A DNA stretch of 64,000 nt from Capniomyces stellatus (taxonomy: Eukaryota; Kickxellomycota; Harpellomycetes; Harpellales; Legeriomycetaceae). The position numbers were made by a program, and so were the translations under genes. The notes below the pieces were generated by a model, which saw nothing but the letters and a program-made list of their open reading frames with translations, searched no databases and was not told the DNA's origin. Shown piece after piece: positions 23,201 to 33,600 of this stretch (the stretch's first letter is position 1; every line of letters starts with the position of its first letter). The stretch lies in the NCBI GenBank assembly GCA_001661515.1, contig LUVW01000003.1, forward strand, positions 434,001-498,000, given 5' to 3'.

Positions 23201-24587
23201 ATGTTTTGCCATTTGCTTGATCTCTAACTCCTACATCCAGTGAGTTGGGCTTGGTATTAACATATACAGTCGGGCTACCCTGATTCTCTGAGTCTCGAAT
23301 CGTTACAAGCTCTCCAGTAACGTCTTTAGCCTCCAAACCGTCGTTGTTAATACCGCTAAACACACCGTCACTTAACACATTTGGTTCCGTATCCTTGCTA
23401 TTTTTATCTTTTGTTTTTCTGCTCTTTATTTCCACTTTTTTGTCTTTCATTTCAGCTGCTTTATTCGTAGTTAAACATTTCGACACTTTCCCCGAGCTCT
23501 CCGTGCCGTCCTTTCCCACTGCTATATTTTCTCCGTTATTCTTTTGAAGTTTACCCAACTTGCCTCCACCTTCATCGCCCACCAATTCGACACCTTGCAT
23601 CACCTCTTTGTTCGAACCTTCTTCACCCATTTTAGACTCAGAATCTATGTCTTTACCATTGACAACGCCGTCAGTGTCCAATTTAATTCCTGCTTGCTTT
23701 TTTGTCCTCTTTGCCCTTGCTTTCCTTAATTTTTTCTCCTTCTTCATGACTATTCCTGTGTTTGATTCAGCCCCCTTCTCAAACTCAGACACTGGTGCTA
23801 TTATCGAGCTATAATTACTCCGTTTTTCCAGTTCAGGGTGCTCTATCAGTCCGTCTTTTACATCTGCTCCTGTTCCATTGCCACGAGACTGGTTTGGCTC
23901 CGTTCTTGGGTTGCTACCTATTGGCTGTCTCCTCAATACTCTGCGGCCAACTTGATGCACCTTTTCAACCAATTCGCTACCGTCACTACAAATACTGGCA
24001 CCATCTGTTTTTTCAAAAGTTTTGTCTTGACTTTCAGCATCATTTGCTAATTTAGGTCCTTGCAATTCTTTTTTGCCTTTTTCTTTTGGTGCATTCTTTT
24101 TTCTGGCAGGCTTTTTAGGATTTGGACCTTTTTTTGGCTTGACTTTCGACCCCTTTGCTGGATTAGGCGCATAAAAGTCTTCGTTGCCCACCTCGACTGG
24201 CCCATTTGTTTCTTCCAAATAAGTAACACTCTCAAAAGCCCTTACACAAAGACTATTGTTTTTTTCTGATTCTTCAACTTCATTTTGATCCTTTGTTTTC
24301 TTGGTTGCTTTTTGGGAAACAATCCGCCTCTTTTTTGTCTTGTTTCCGTTTTTTAAACCCAAAGTATCCTCCCGTGTCTCATTCAAATCCTTCTTCTTCC
24401 TTTTACCACTCCGCCTGTTATTCGCATTTGTTGGCTCTTCTTCAACATTACCAGCAACATTGTTTTTTTTTTGTACAAAATTCTCTATATGTTCTCCAAG
24501 TTCACCATGTGCTTTGTCTTCAGCTACCTCGCTCTTCTCAAAACGCGATCGGGCCTTTCTCCCATACTTCCTTAGAACTTTCATCAA
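20247..24587 (-). CDS. haspin-like histone H3 kinase with very long disordered N-terminus
   Basis: A single 4,341-nt exon starting ATG-ATG encodes 1,446 aa. The last 400 or so residues are a haspin kinase: FPRSFIDAWDSW and VLILEYGGTPLE, HRDLHWGNIL with catalytic Asp1189, and IIDYTLSRLD, where haspins have DYT instead of the usual DFG (Asp1259). DEDYVPQ, DIQFEVYRDM and SNVLWMSYVL follow as in the family. Haspin phosphorylates histone H3 Thr3 in mitosis and helps place the chromosomal passenger complex at centromeres; it acts in the nucleus. The first 1,000 residues are low-complexity, rich in Lys, Ser, Asn and Glu with many basic clusters near the N-terminus and an LGSN-like repeat around residues 575-610. 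A Gly/Lys insertion lies between the catalytic and DYT blocks. No intron is seen in this large gene. Confidence 0.92.
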   Translation of the reverse strand: MMKVLRKYGRKARSRFEKSEVAEDKAHGELGEHIENFVQKKNNVAGNVEEEPTNANNRRSGKRKKKDLNETREDTLGLKNGNKTKKRRIVSQKATKKTKDQNEVEESEKNNSLCVRAFESVTYLEETNGPVEVGNEDFYAPNPAKGSKVKPKKGPNPKKPARKKNAPKEKGKKELQGPKLANDAESQDKTFEKTDGASICSDGSELVEKVHQVGRRVLRRQPIGSNPRTEPNQSRGNGTGADVKDGLIEHPELEKRSNYSSIIAPVSEFEKGAESNTGIVMKKEKKLRKARAKRTKKQAGIKLDTDGVVNGKDIDSESKMGEEGSNKEVMQGVELVGDEGGGKLGKLQKNNGENIAVGKDGTESSGKVSKCLTTNKAAEMKDKKVEIKSRKTKDKNSKDTEPNVLSDGVFSGINNDGLEAKDVTGELVTIRDSENQGSPTVYVNTKPNSLDVGVRDQANGKTYPRPNDNHSNNNMAEIYKDTVMERPDSKISTGNSLGGKGAVESTPRNARAFALMNDQDRFLYTKVIDLVSNNVDNSVTKRTARRVRKSQVFSFENRNPAGPGGTNLFSPNLFGSSTLGPVKFGSNPLGSNRLSSNKPSFSALGSGTLDISTPSTSKRGPSSTNIEASGPWRTLGIGFSDLPFGVGHSFLSKKDTLSSKPEQLESHTCGVNYANGSIAETNPPNGALKQTRLLKGTNYPDTTEGVGGLDRGESTQSKSFNFAKGTLGKISESDVETKVEQEDTREFKSTFGTSSVASEHDVPKWKWSLPLATLPERAQSEGTVTELRTITEMRTGTEAETAASNSTYILNGSSHVLSDGQPALGPITAKEKILGVSSITGDWLKPQHERGKEDKKQQKLMLATDDEVRSKSNSGILLKSGKKGDGEYGLNSKIKTRKRVSKLNLLEICGQSEPFKFTSAGMNSCGLVINDDLAVNIQPVVNPELDLNVGCVEKINEASYSEVFCTYFDTSAFQNHQCGGGQGKGQEVSRSGSTNSVSSGTGAGTDAGSTSQKTATNAFPTSGLVQVAVKIIPFGEKKGQSPSGDKQTTLRDLYQEIVSTLSMSWLADRERVGLLNSRSRSNAEMGLNEQSLGSNFVKVYRICIFQGEFPRSFIDAWDSWKVKNPTLCQNIHPSKYPKSQMYAVLILEYGGTPLETAQLFSWKQAQSILRQLALSLALAEHLAEFEHRDLHWGNILIKKCDPKISFLYRKITITKPNTRKGGGGGGRADSKTTGDDNESKATFTLVRIPSYGVQCTIIDYTLSRLDITLYNSVSTYKETLVETNSLDFFGTLSTVSLDEDYVPQNHHFSDYLFYVDLKDPELFKGHGDIQFEVYRDMQRITVDRDWSRFYPRSNVLWMSYVLVKLLHCKTLPAKSNKDLQTKTIHSKYLDFVRNELFSAVSNPGSNRHIDDLGADPVDLAAEWFGSFKEYKNCVALLNSALLKIPY

Positions 24588-25043
24588 TACTTGTATTTAA
24601 ATAAAAATCAACCAAGCACTGTCAGTCCCGTTAGAATAGCGCCTTTCAGAAATATACCGTGCTCGATGGTTCTGCTTCGTTCTTAGATCTACGATTAATA
24701 TAAAATAAATATAAATAAACAGGTGCAATGTATAAGACAGACAAAAATAAAATATTACGCTTGAAATGGCAAACCGAGGCCTTCAAGTTCGCTTGAAAAG
24801 TTTATTTACTTTTTATTCGCTCGCCTTGCTCAACTAGTTCGATTTTTCTTTACTGTTTTTTAGTTCAAGTTTTCCTTTGCATTTTTTTCAATTTCGATTA
24901 TCTGAGGTTAATTGCCCTCTAAATCGAAAATCAGGCAACAAAACTGGGATTCAATAACATTAATTAGGTTCAAAAAAAAAAAAAACACAAAAATGGGCTC
25001 CATTAGCTTTAGGCATGTTGTACATTTATGTTTATGGTTGGTA
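24588..25043. other. intergenic, haspin promoter
   Basis: No gene is seen between the haspin start and the end of the next minus-strand gene. It is AT-rich with a 12-nt A run near 24973-24984. Confidence 0.45.
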
Positions 25044-26004
25044 TTAACCTGTGAATTTGAAAATGCTACTTTTAAAGTTGGTTTTACTAGATGCCTGGCT
25101 AAAAAGCTGAAATAGAAATCAGTACCGGAAAAACTAGTAAAACTACATTTATAGACCTGCTCATTACTCCAAGCCCATACAGCGCTGGGTCGTTTGTAGG
25201 GTAGATAGGGACAGCCTTAATTGTAATCATTTTATCGGTTGAGCCAGTGGTGCGGATACTGGGCGATTTGGTGCGACTTGGCGTATTCTTTATATCTTTA
25301 TTATCCTTTCCATCGTCTTTTTCATCCATGTCTGCCATGCTGCTGCCATCAGATGTGCCACTTTTGCTTATTGCGTCTCTGTGGCTTGAGTCAGTAGCAC
25401 CGACTTCGCTCTTCAAATCCACCAAATCAACATCTTTAGTAGCTCTAGCCGCTGCATTGTTTTCGCCTTTGTCTTTGCTTTTATCTGAATCAACTATTAA
25501 GCGGTCTCTGTCTCCATCCGTATCCCCGCTAAAGCTATGGTTTTTTTGGTGCTCCTCTTTTTGAATAGGATTTACAGCTTTGGTGTTGGTGTCTGTGACA
25601 CTTTCCATTCTGTCAACCTCTTCGATAATATTAGAATTTTTAGTGTGCGAATTTCCTGCATTCAGTTTGACCTTGAATACGTCGGCACCATCGGCTGGAT
25701 CTAAGCTACGGTCATTATCTCTATTGGTCAGCGAGCTCTCTTGGGTGGGCAAACCTATATTTGGTGATTTGATAAAAGCATAACATTCAGTTGTTGATTT
25801 TTTTTTTTATTGTACTTAGTACGCTGTTTGAGTTGGTGGGAGGTATCTACCTGCGTTCCTTGCCAAGTTTTCGTTGTTTAAATCTCCATCAAGTACTATT
25901 ATCCTGTTTCTCTTCAGGTTTAAATCGCCGTAACATCCCTTTGTGAGAAATTCAAAAAGATTTAAGAGTGCAAACACTCTTACCAAATGATGCAAAACGT
26001 ACAT
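25044..26004 (-). CDS. uncharacterised acidic/Ser-rich protein, alternative splice models
   Basis: I do not recognise this gene. The fully spliced model has exons 25984-26004, 25851-25938, 25168-25754 and 25044-25106, giving 252 aa starting MYVLHHLGCYGDLN and ending FKFTG. Introns have GT-AG ends; intron 2 (96 nt) contains a stop and must be removed. Intron 1 (45 nt) is a multiple of three and open. Intron 3 (61 nt) has a strong TACTGAT/TTTCAG 3' end, but is also open until a TAG just after the acceptor. If introns 1 and 3 are kept, the product is 269 aa with a signal-peptide-like start (LVRVFALLNLFEFL) and a hydrophobic GPI-like end (INVVLLVFPVLISISAF). The middle is polar, rich in Asp, Lys, Ser and Asn and probably disordered. 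Function is unknown; RNA is needed to choose the model. Confidence 0.5.
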
Positions 26005-26771
26005 TACTGATGTAGCTACAAATTTGTTTTTCAATGCTTTGTTTTTATCTTTTTACTTGAAAAAATTACAATGAAAGTAATAATACTGGTGACGATTATA
26101 CTGCTATTAAGTTGAACTAGAGAGTAGCGATTCTCATTGCTTTGCCTTTTTGGTTGGTCTGATGCATCATTGCCGCAGCTATTGCTTTAAATAATCATTA
26201 TGCCAATACCTGTACCTGATATTTCCTGTTTCGAGCAAGGTGTTTTTGTTTTGTCTAGAGCAATCGATTTTGAAAGGTTTATACATACAACTTTATAAAT
26301 CCTGAGAATCTATTGTTAGCAACATTTTAAATAACCCAAGTTGTATTTAGTGCTGCAAGCTATGGTTATTTGTAACGCCACTCACTATCTATTTAAAGCA
26401 TCTCAGTGCTGTTGTTTAGGTCTTTTTAATGAAATACGGGTACCATTAACATATAAATAGATGCATAAATATACTTCATAACTTTGAACTCCGATATTAC
26501 CATTCCAAGAAAAGTAGAAATAAGCAAAAGTATAAATGAAAGCAAGTAAAATTAGAATTAAAAGTAAACAAAAGTATAAATAAAAATAAAAGTAAATTAT
26601 TAGCTATTTATATAAAACTAATACGTAACCGGGTAATCAGACTATGTGTTTCTAAGTTATTGTAATGTGTATAGTCTTTGAAGGCTGATATGTGTATAAA
26701 CTAAAATACAACTGAGGCTAAAATATGTTATTGATGTGAAAATGTATCTATCTATCTATCCAGATCTATTG
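26005..26771. other. intergenic, minus-strand genes
   Basis: No gene is seen. It contains a degenerate AAAAGTATAAAT-like A-rich repeat near 26520-26600 and a short CTAT repeat near 26750, close to the end of TVP38. Confidence 0.45.
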
Positions 26772-28129
26772 CTACTCTGTATTGGAGTAATCCCCGTTAT
26801 ATATACGCTCTTCGTTTTCTTCCCTTTTGATCTCGCTATCGACTAAATAATAAAAGTATACAAAGGATAGAATTCCTGCCAATACCGACAAAAACAGTGT
26901 AATCACGTGAAGCATAGGGAATCGATCATCCGCGCCGTTGCCGCTGATGGGGTCTGAACCATGCGCTATCTTGCTTTTAAGTTTAAATATTTGGGAAATG
27001 CTCTTTAGAGTAGACCCTATATATATGTGGATCAGCAACTTAAACAGCGACAAAGTAGTTGCCAAGGTATAGCTCCACAGAGATATATTGGTTGAGCCGA
27101 GTAGCAGACTCGTGACGTTAAACGGATATGGCGCAACTCTGAAAATTAAAAGAAACTATATTAAAGCATCAAAATAGATCAAGTTTAATCCAGATACATG
27201 AATATTTACTTATTTGCAAAGTGCAAAGATTGAAGCTCAAGAAAAAAAAATATAGCCAAGCGTAGCAACATTGAAGCTGTTGCACATATAGTTAAATTAT
27301 TGAATGAACACAGATGACTCTCGTTACCATAAATCCCTTCTTTTCAATGATTTTTATGAATGTAGTTAGTTTCCTGTTGGACCTTGTTATCATGAGTATA
27401 TACTTTTTGCTAATCATTCTCCCAAGAACAAAACAGCACACAGCGCCCAGCACTCCACCGACTAGCACCGGCATAAAGCCGTTGGGAAACCCAAACACAA
27501 AGCCCGAAAATAGTACTGCATTTCCATATCCGATCATTGGCGGAAAGCTAAGCACGAATACAATGAAAATGTATAAAACATAGCCCCTATCAACACAAAG
27601 GTACACGTTAGCACCGTCATTAATTTGATTAAAATTGTGGGTTTTAGCGATTCAGGCAAAATGAAAAAAAAGGAGCTGGTAGTAGGAGAAGCTGCATTTA
27701 CCAGTACGAGGCATTTCGGAACCAGACAGACAAGTCTGTAGCAGCACGTACAATCTCGTGTCTAAACGAGAAAGCTATAACTATCATAATAATAGTCAAT
27801 AATACGTATACAAGTACAGGCGTCCATTTCTTGTAGGTACTAGCCTCTGTCTTTCTAAAAGTAACAAAGTTTATAAATGCTCTGAGGCTCCAAGGCTCCT
27901 GAGCGTGTGCAATAAATTCAACCGGTGTCTCGTCTTCGGAGTACTCCTCTTCTAGGAGCAAGTGTTCTTTGTATTCCTCGCCATTGACGTTTATAAATTC
28001 TGAATCCAAAGTGTCTGCGAATGTTTCTTGGGAATTTACACTGCCGCCACTAATTGGCCTAATTTCGAGTAAATTGTACGAATTATATGAATTATCTTCA
28101 CTTTTGGGTTTTTTCTCGCCTGAACGCAT
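26772..28129 (-). CDS. TVP38: Tvp38/TMEM64-type membrane protein (VTT domain)
   Basis: Proposed exons are 27702-28129, 27328-27586, 27210-27235 and 26772-27138, a 359-aa product with closed phases. A 95-residue acidic cytosolic N-terminus is followed by a first membrane helix (WTPVLVYVLLTIIMIVIAF) and the VTT core: PPMIGYGNAVLFSGFVFG, PVLVGGVLGAVCCFVLGR, then VAPYPFNV and LLGSTNISLWSYTLATTLSL. A last helix lies near the C-terminus. Tvp38 family proteins sit in Golgi/endosome membranes; related VTT proteins (TMEM41B, VMP1) are lipid scramblases, so lipid movement is a plausible but unproven role. The 26-nt third exon is the least certain part: it gives canonical splice sites and correct phase, whereas direct joining of exon 2 to exon 4 has no GT-AG option in frame. 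Confidence 0.82.
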
Positions 28130-29050
28130 GATAAAAAATGTATCCTTTTATTTAAATGAGCTGCAACCTGGCTTGGCTCTTGATTTTGATTTTGATGTTA
28201 ATCGCGGCGGATATTCAGACTTTTTTTTGAATTCCAATGTCTTTTAACCCGCTTTTATTTCTAGCTCATTTAGCAGTGGCTATAACTATAATCGTCTATT
28301 TGTGTATTCGTAGCTAATACTACTGTGTGTGAACTCTTTAGAAAAGTTATGTTAAACCGAATAATTTTTAAAGTATTTCCTACAGTTCAAAAGTCTCGAA
28401 TATTTTGCTCCTATTCTGGTAATAACCTTTGTAAATAAATGCTATATTTATTTATTTATTTTTATTTGTGTGGTTTAACGGCAACAGAATCAACGGAATA
28501 GTGCTTTCTTGAATTAAGATTAATCCAAATTTGATCAATTTTACGTGAAATAGATCAATAAACTTTAAACAATAAATTAGCACCTTTAATATGCATGTGG
28601 AAAGGGGGCTATAGGCTATAAGCAATGTTGAGGCATAGGCCGTAGACTGTTCCTTTTTCAGGATATTATTTTGCTCCACTAAAATGCTCACCCATATTTA
28701 CCTCAACACAAATAATGGACTAGACATCACACATAGCCCAGATTACTTTTTGATCATTATTGAAGCTATTCAAACTATTATGTTTCGATTCCCAGTGCAA
28801 TAAAAAAAACACCGATAACATTCCAGCTAAAAAAAGAGTAACTGTAACAAAATGTTTTGAAATTGGTAATGATGTCAATATTAATTTCTATGGGGTTGGT
28901 TGAGTGGATTTGGATATTTGTTCCGACTATTACATAATAACACTTTTAAAAATGCACTAAAAACGCCTAAACGAGCATTAAGCGTAGAGTAAACTTCTAA
29001 TAAATTTATCCATGAGTCGAAATGTGATGGTTGTAAGGCAGAGTTTGTAA

Positions 29051-29157
29051 TGTAGCGTAATGTTGGTGGGATTTAATTTAGCATAATGTTGGTGAGATGT
29101 AGTTTAGCTTAATGTTGGTGAGATGTAGTTTAGCTTAATATTGATGGGTTGATGTAA
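29051..29157 (+). repeat. 26-bp minisatellite, about four copies
   Basis: Four degenerate head-to-tail copies of a unit like TTAGCTTAATGTTGGTGAGA plus six further bases (26-bp period) run through this stretch. The two central copies are almost identical and the flanking ones more diverged. Directly after it, CAACTACTGTTTTTT appears twice (29178 and 29207 areas), a second short direct repeat. Nothing suggests coding. Confidence 0.85.
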
Positions 29158-30390
29158 GAAAGCAATAATAAAATGGTACAACTACTGTTTTTTTTATTGA
29201 AATTCAACTACTGTTTTTTATTTGCAAAGTGTTTAGAATTTATTAATAGAGGCGGGTAAATGTGAAAAGATGTGTAAATTGATAAAATACCATTGCTGAC
29301 TAGAAATATAAACATAAAAGCATCTGGGGCTTGAAACAAAGCGTCATAGGTAAGTATCAAAACAAAGTTGAGAATACTGCCTGCGTTATGATCAAGACAT
29401 CTAAGGATATCATATTTTATCAACTTTATTATTTTGCAGCAGTGACTGTCCCATCTGTATGTATACCATCAGTGTTTTATTCATGTTCGGGTATTTATTT
29501 TATACCCAAACGCCTTTTTTTAAATAAAAAAAAGTAAACACAAAAAAAGCAAAACACGAATAAGGGGGATCAGAAAAAAAAACAACAAAAAAAAAGGTGC
29601 ATATTCCTAAAACCAATTTCACTATGACCCAACTTGCGTTAATATTTTGGATAGTATGGTTTATAAACTTGGTGACCCTGGCTCTTTAGGAGTTTAAGTT
29701 AGATCAACAAAGACGATTGCTATGCGGTTCATACTCCGGCGTTTAACTACAAAATAATGCGATTTATAGTTGGTTGCCGTTTGCAAACAGCTGTACTACT
29801 ATTCTACGAGAAAGTAAAAGTGTTTGGGTTGTACAGGAGCAGGATATTAAAATTTGTCCTAGCTTAGTTTGACTAGTTTGTAGATTTTAAAGGTCATGGG
29901 TGCAATATAAGTAAATCAGTTTGATGTTTTAAGCCATTTCGCCGAATCACAGTACGGCAAATAGCAACTTTTTTCAAGAGTAAGGGTCGCAAACAGTCAG
30001 GAGTATAAAATGAATTATATGATGAATTTTGGTGCCACAAACTACAACCATAACAAACAGCAAACACATACATTTCCAGCCTTTACAAGCCCAAATACTG
30101 TTGCATAGTTTCTAATAGCAAAATAATATAAATATTTTTATTGAACGAGCCGCATTTTGAGTGGACATTTTCAGCACACACCATTCAAAATATGCTTTGA
30201 GAAAAGAATCATGGTTTTCCCATTGATTGATTGCGAATTGTGTTTGAGACACCTAATTAAGGCCTTTGTTTGCTTTTCCCTCTCATCTAAAAAACGGCTT
30301 AAAGGACAATATCGACTAAAATATAAGACAACATTAGTCATCCAAATACTTTAAAAAAAAGACTTTACATGTTTTAATGTTTGTTATTCT

Positions 30391-30620
30391 GATTAGAGTA
30401 GCGTAGTGGTCATACAGGTCAAACCATTTGGTGTAACTTGGCTTCAATTCACGGATATATACGTAAGCATTGCACATAGTAATGAGATCAAAACTAAAAA
30501 GACCATAAGGTTAGCCAGGTACAGAGGATAAGGGTCGGCTCTGCCCTGATGACGAGAGGCTAGGCAATGACTATATTAATGAGAAGCATCTTGACTGTGA
30601 ATATCATATCATATCATATT
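30391..30620 (+). mobile_element. possible tRNA-derived SINE relic
   Basis: TAGCGTAGTGGTC at 30399-30411 is a near-perfect tRNA A box (internal Pol III promoter). GGCTTCAATTC at 30440-30450 resembles a B box, 28 nt further on. The intervening sequence does not fold as a tRNA and the acceptor ends do not pair, so it is not a tRNA gene. A relatively GC-rich body (around 30530-30570, GGCTCTGCCCTGATGACG) follows, and the stretch ends in about four copies of ATATC at 30601-30619. Head, body and short tandem tail match the plan of a SINE. I see no target-site duplication and only one copy in this window, so this is tentative. Confidence 0.3.
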
Positions 30621-33600
30621 TCAGCTCAAGGATCAGGCTTTTCGGGCGAAATTAGTAAATCTCTTACCATCTGCAACTGGCTCCACTTTTTCTGGAGTAT
30701 ATTTTTTAGAACTTTTATCTTTTAAAGCTCAGCCTACTGGTTATCCATTAGCTATTAAAGGGTGGAGCCCCGTTGTTTTAATAGAGCAAGCTTAAACGGG
30801 TGGTTTAATTAACTTTTTTTTTTGTTGAACCTGACTAGTCGAATTTTTATTTTTAATGTCGAATTACTGAAAACGATAAATAAAGGGCAAATTGAGCAAC
30901 TCGTCTAGCTAATAGGATTGTGGCAGGTGACCCGATTTTGCTGAAGGAATTTAGGTAATAATCTAAACAATTAAAGCCAGCATTATTTATGATTATAAAA
31001 TTTCAATTAAAACTCGATAAAAAAAACACCGTCAGCCAAATACCGTTAGCGAATAAACGCACAGTTAAGAATGTTTATTTGTAATCCTAAGTTAACAGAG
31101 CTTGCCTTTGAAATAAGAAACCGAGGTTTTATGCAATAACACGCAAAACAACTGAAAATAGCAAAAACGAAACCTTTTTGCAAAACAAAACGACAAACTT
31201 TGTAAAGTGTGTGATTAGTCTGAAAGCACGGTTGGGTTTCGTGTGAGTTTTAGTGCTAATGTGATGGTGAAATAAAAAGGTCAGTGAGTGGGAGGGGGGG
31301 GTGAGTGTGAGGGAAGAGATAGAAGAGAGTTTAAATCCCATCGTAAGAGACTCGGTTTGCGAGACTTGGAAGCTTCAATTGTTAATTGGGTTTAAAGACC
31401 TATTGCTAAGCTGGATAATAGAGAGCATATGATTCAAAAACAATGCTAAAACTTGATGAAAGTGTGTCATGCTGGTTGTTTGCTCGCTTTTTATTTTGTT
31501 CGCTTTTTGTTAAATCACCAGACATTGAAGAATGGTGTAGAGCCTATTAGAGTTCGTTTTGCTGAAAGTCACTCAATTTTACCAAAATGGGACAAAGGGG
31601 GGACCACATTCAACAAAATGTGTTTAAAACAAAGTTCTAAATAACATGACTTCAAAGCGATGTCGTATAAAGAGTATGTCCTCGCTAGTTTTGCATTTCA
31701 AGACATGAAAAAGTAAGTTTAGCTAACTTAACATCTATAAACACGATTTGGTTTCGCAGCAAGGCAAAAGACTATTTATTGTCATTGTGTGGGTTGCGAT
31801 ACAACGGGCTGAATAAACACCACACTAAACCAGCAACCACACCAATGCATCAAGACCAAGCAAGTTTATTGGTAGCTGGAATATAACTGGACAGAATGTC
31901 AAGCTAAGAGTTTAAACGGATGCTCTAATAAGCCTGTTTGAGGCCAGGTTGGGATTGGGTGTATTGCATAGAGTTCAAATTAAATACTTGAAACACGGCT
32001 AGAACTAGAACCAAGAAAAATACACAGTAATATAATTAAAAAAAATGTAAACAGAGAAAAGGTCTAATAAAAAATCCTGTTGAATCATCCAACGCACATT
32101 AAATGAGTGAAAGTTTTGGGCAAATGGAACAGGGGGATTCCAGAGCCAAGAGAAAAATGAATAGCAAAATTTCATTCTTTTATAGGCTACTTTGTTTGTT
32201 TGTTAATTGACGTTATATTAAAAATAATGGAAAAAACGCACACCAAGATTTGATTAATAAAATAAAGTGCAGCAGCACAGCAAAAGTAAAACAGAGTACG
32301 ATATAGTTGCAATGCAGCACAATAAGCAAGATATTTATATAGGGACTAGATGTCCAATGGGCCAAAAGCCAAATTTAATGCAATTATTAATGGAGTTTAT
32401 AAGAAAAAATGGTTTACAAATCCACAGAAAGGCTGGCGAATTGGAGGTGATGTTAAGGGAGCAACGCAGGAAAATAAAATGAACGAGTTAATTGAGGTCT
32501 AAAAAGTCTGGGAGGTGTAATAGGTTAAATAATGACTAAAGTCAAAAAAAACAAAATAAAAAAAAAACATTGCAGTATTCATTCAGAAAGAAAGAACGAT
32601 TTGAATAACGGTCAAGCAAAAAGTTACAGTACAACCAAGACCAAAAACCAAAGTGGTTTAGCTGGACCCTAAACACTTACAGCCTATACTTGCCAGTTTT
32701 GATGATTGAGTTAATAAAACAAGTATAAGATGTGAGGACCAATGATTGTAGTGTATAAAAATAAAAAGGGAGAGAATTATGTAATGATAGACACAACGGC
32801 GAATTAATTTACCAAAAGTAACTAATTAAAAAGAATAAGAAAGAAAAAAAGTCAGAAAAATATAGAAAGGAAAAAAAAAGAAAGGAAAAAAAAAGAAAGG
32901 AAAAAAAAGAGAAAAAAAACGAGGATCAACTTGATTATAAGCAGGCTGGGAATTTTAAGCTAATAGTTATCAAAGCCAAATGGCACATAATGGAAAATGG
33001 AATTCAAAAATTGAGAATGACCAAACGAAAGCTAATATTTGAGCTTGATAATGAAAGGTAATTCGCTAAACAATTAGAATTATAAATTTGCCTGATTAAG
33101 AATTTGTCGAGTAAAAAGCGAATAAAAAGGATGTTTAATTAAACTTTAATAAAGCAAAGCACAGTTATGGTTGTTCGAAAATAGAGGGAAAAAAATAGCA
33201 GTAAAATTAGTAACAAAGGCAATAGTCGATTTTTAACAGTGGTAAAGCCAATCCTACTTTTGTTAGTTAATGGTTTCAAGCTGGGTTGTTCCTTTTCATA
33301 AAACGTTCAAAGAGGGAAAAAAAAGAGAAGGTTTTTGAATCAAATTGTTTAAATAAAGGTATTTTTAGAGGAAAGAAACAAAGCTGGTGAAACTGTTTTT
33401 AAACTTTTAATAAAAAGAAACGCCATAATTGTTTTTATTTGTGTACTATATATATCTTAGGCTATTAGTATCAATATATTTATTTGCGTCATAGTCCATT
33501 AACTTACAGCCAGACAAGGCGTATAGAAGCAAGAGTATATTACCACTAAAAGTTAGAGATAAAGCGACAATAACATTGTATAATTACCAGTAACAGCAGT

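Noticed and set aside
25099..25752. 217-codon frame read as a complete GPI-anchored protein
   Set aside because: Its start is a TTG just inside an exon, and its hydrophobic end may be intron sequence with a strong 3' splice site. It is reported within a multi-exon model with two alternatives.
30391..30460. tRNA gene
   Set aside because: A and B boxes are present, but the acceptor ends do not pair and the anticodon stem cannot form.
30500..30600. C/D-box snoRNA suggested by CTGATGA
   Set aside because: No D box (CTGA) or terminal stem at a suitable distance.
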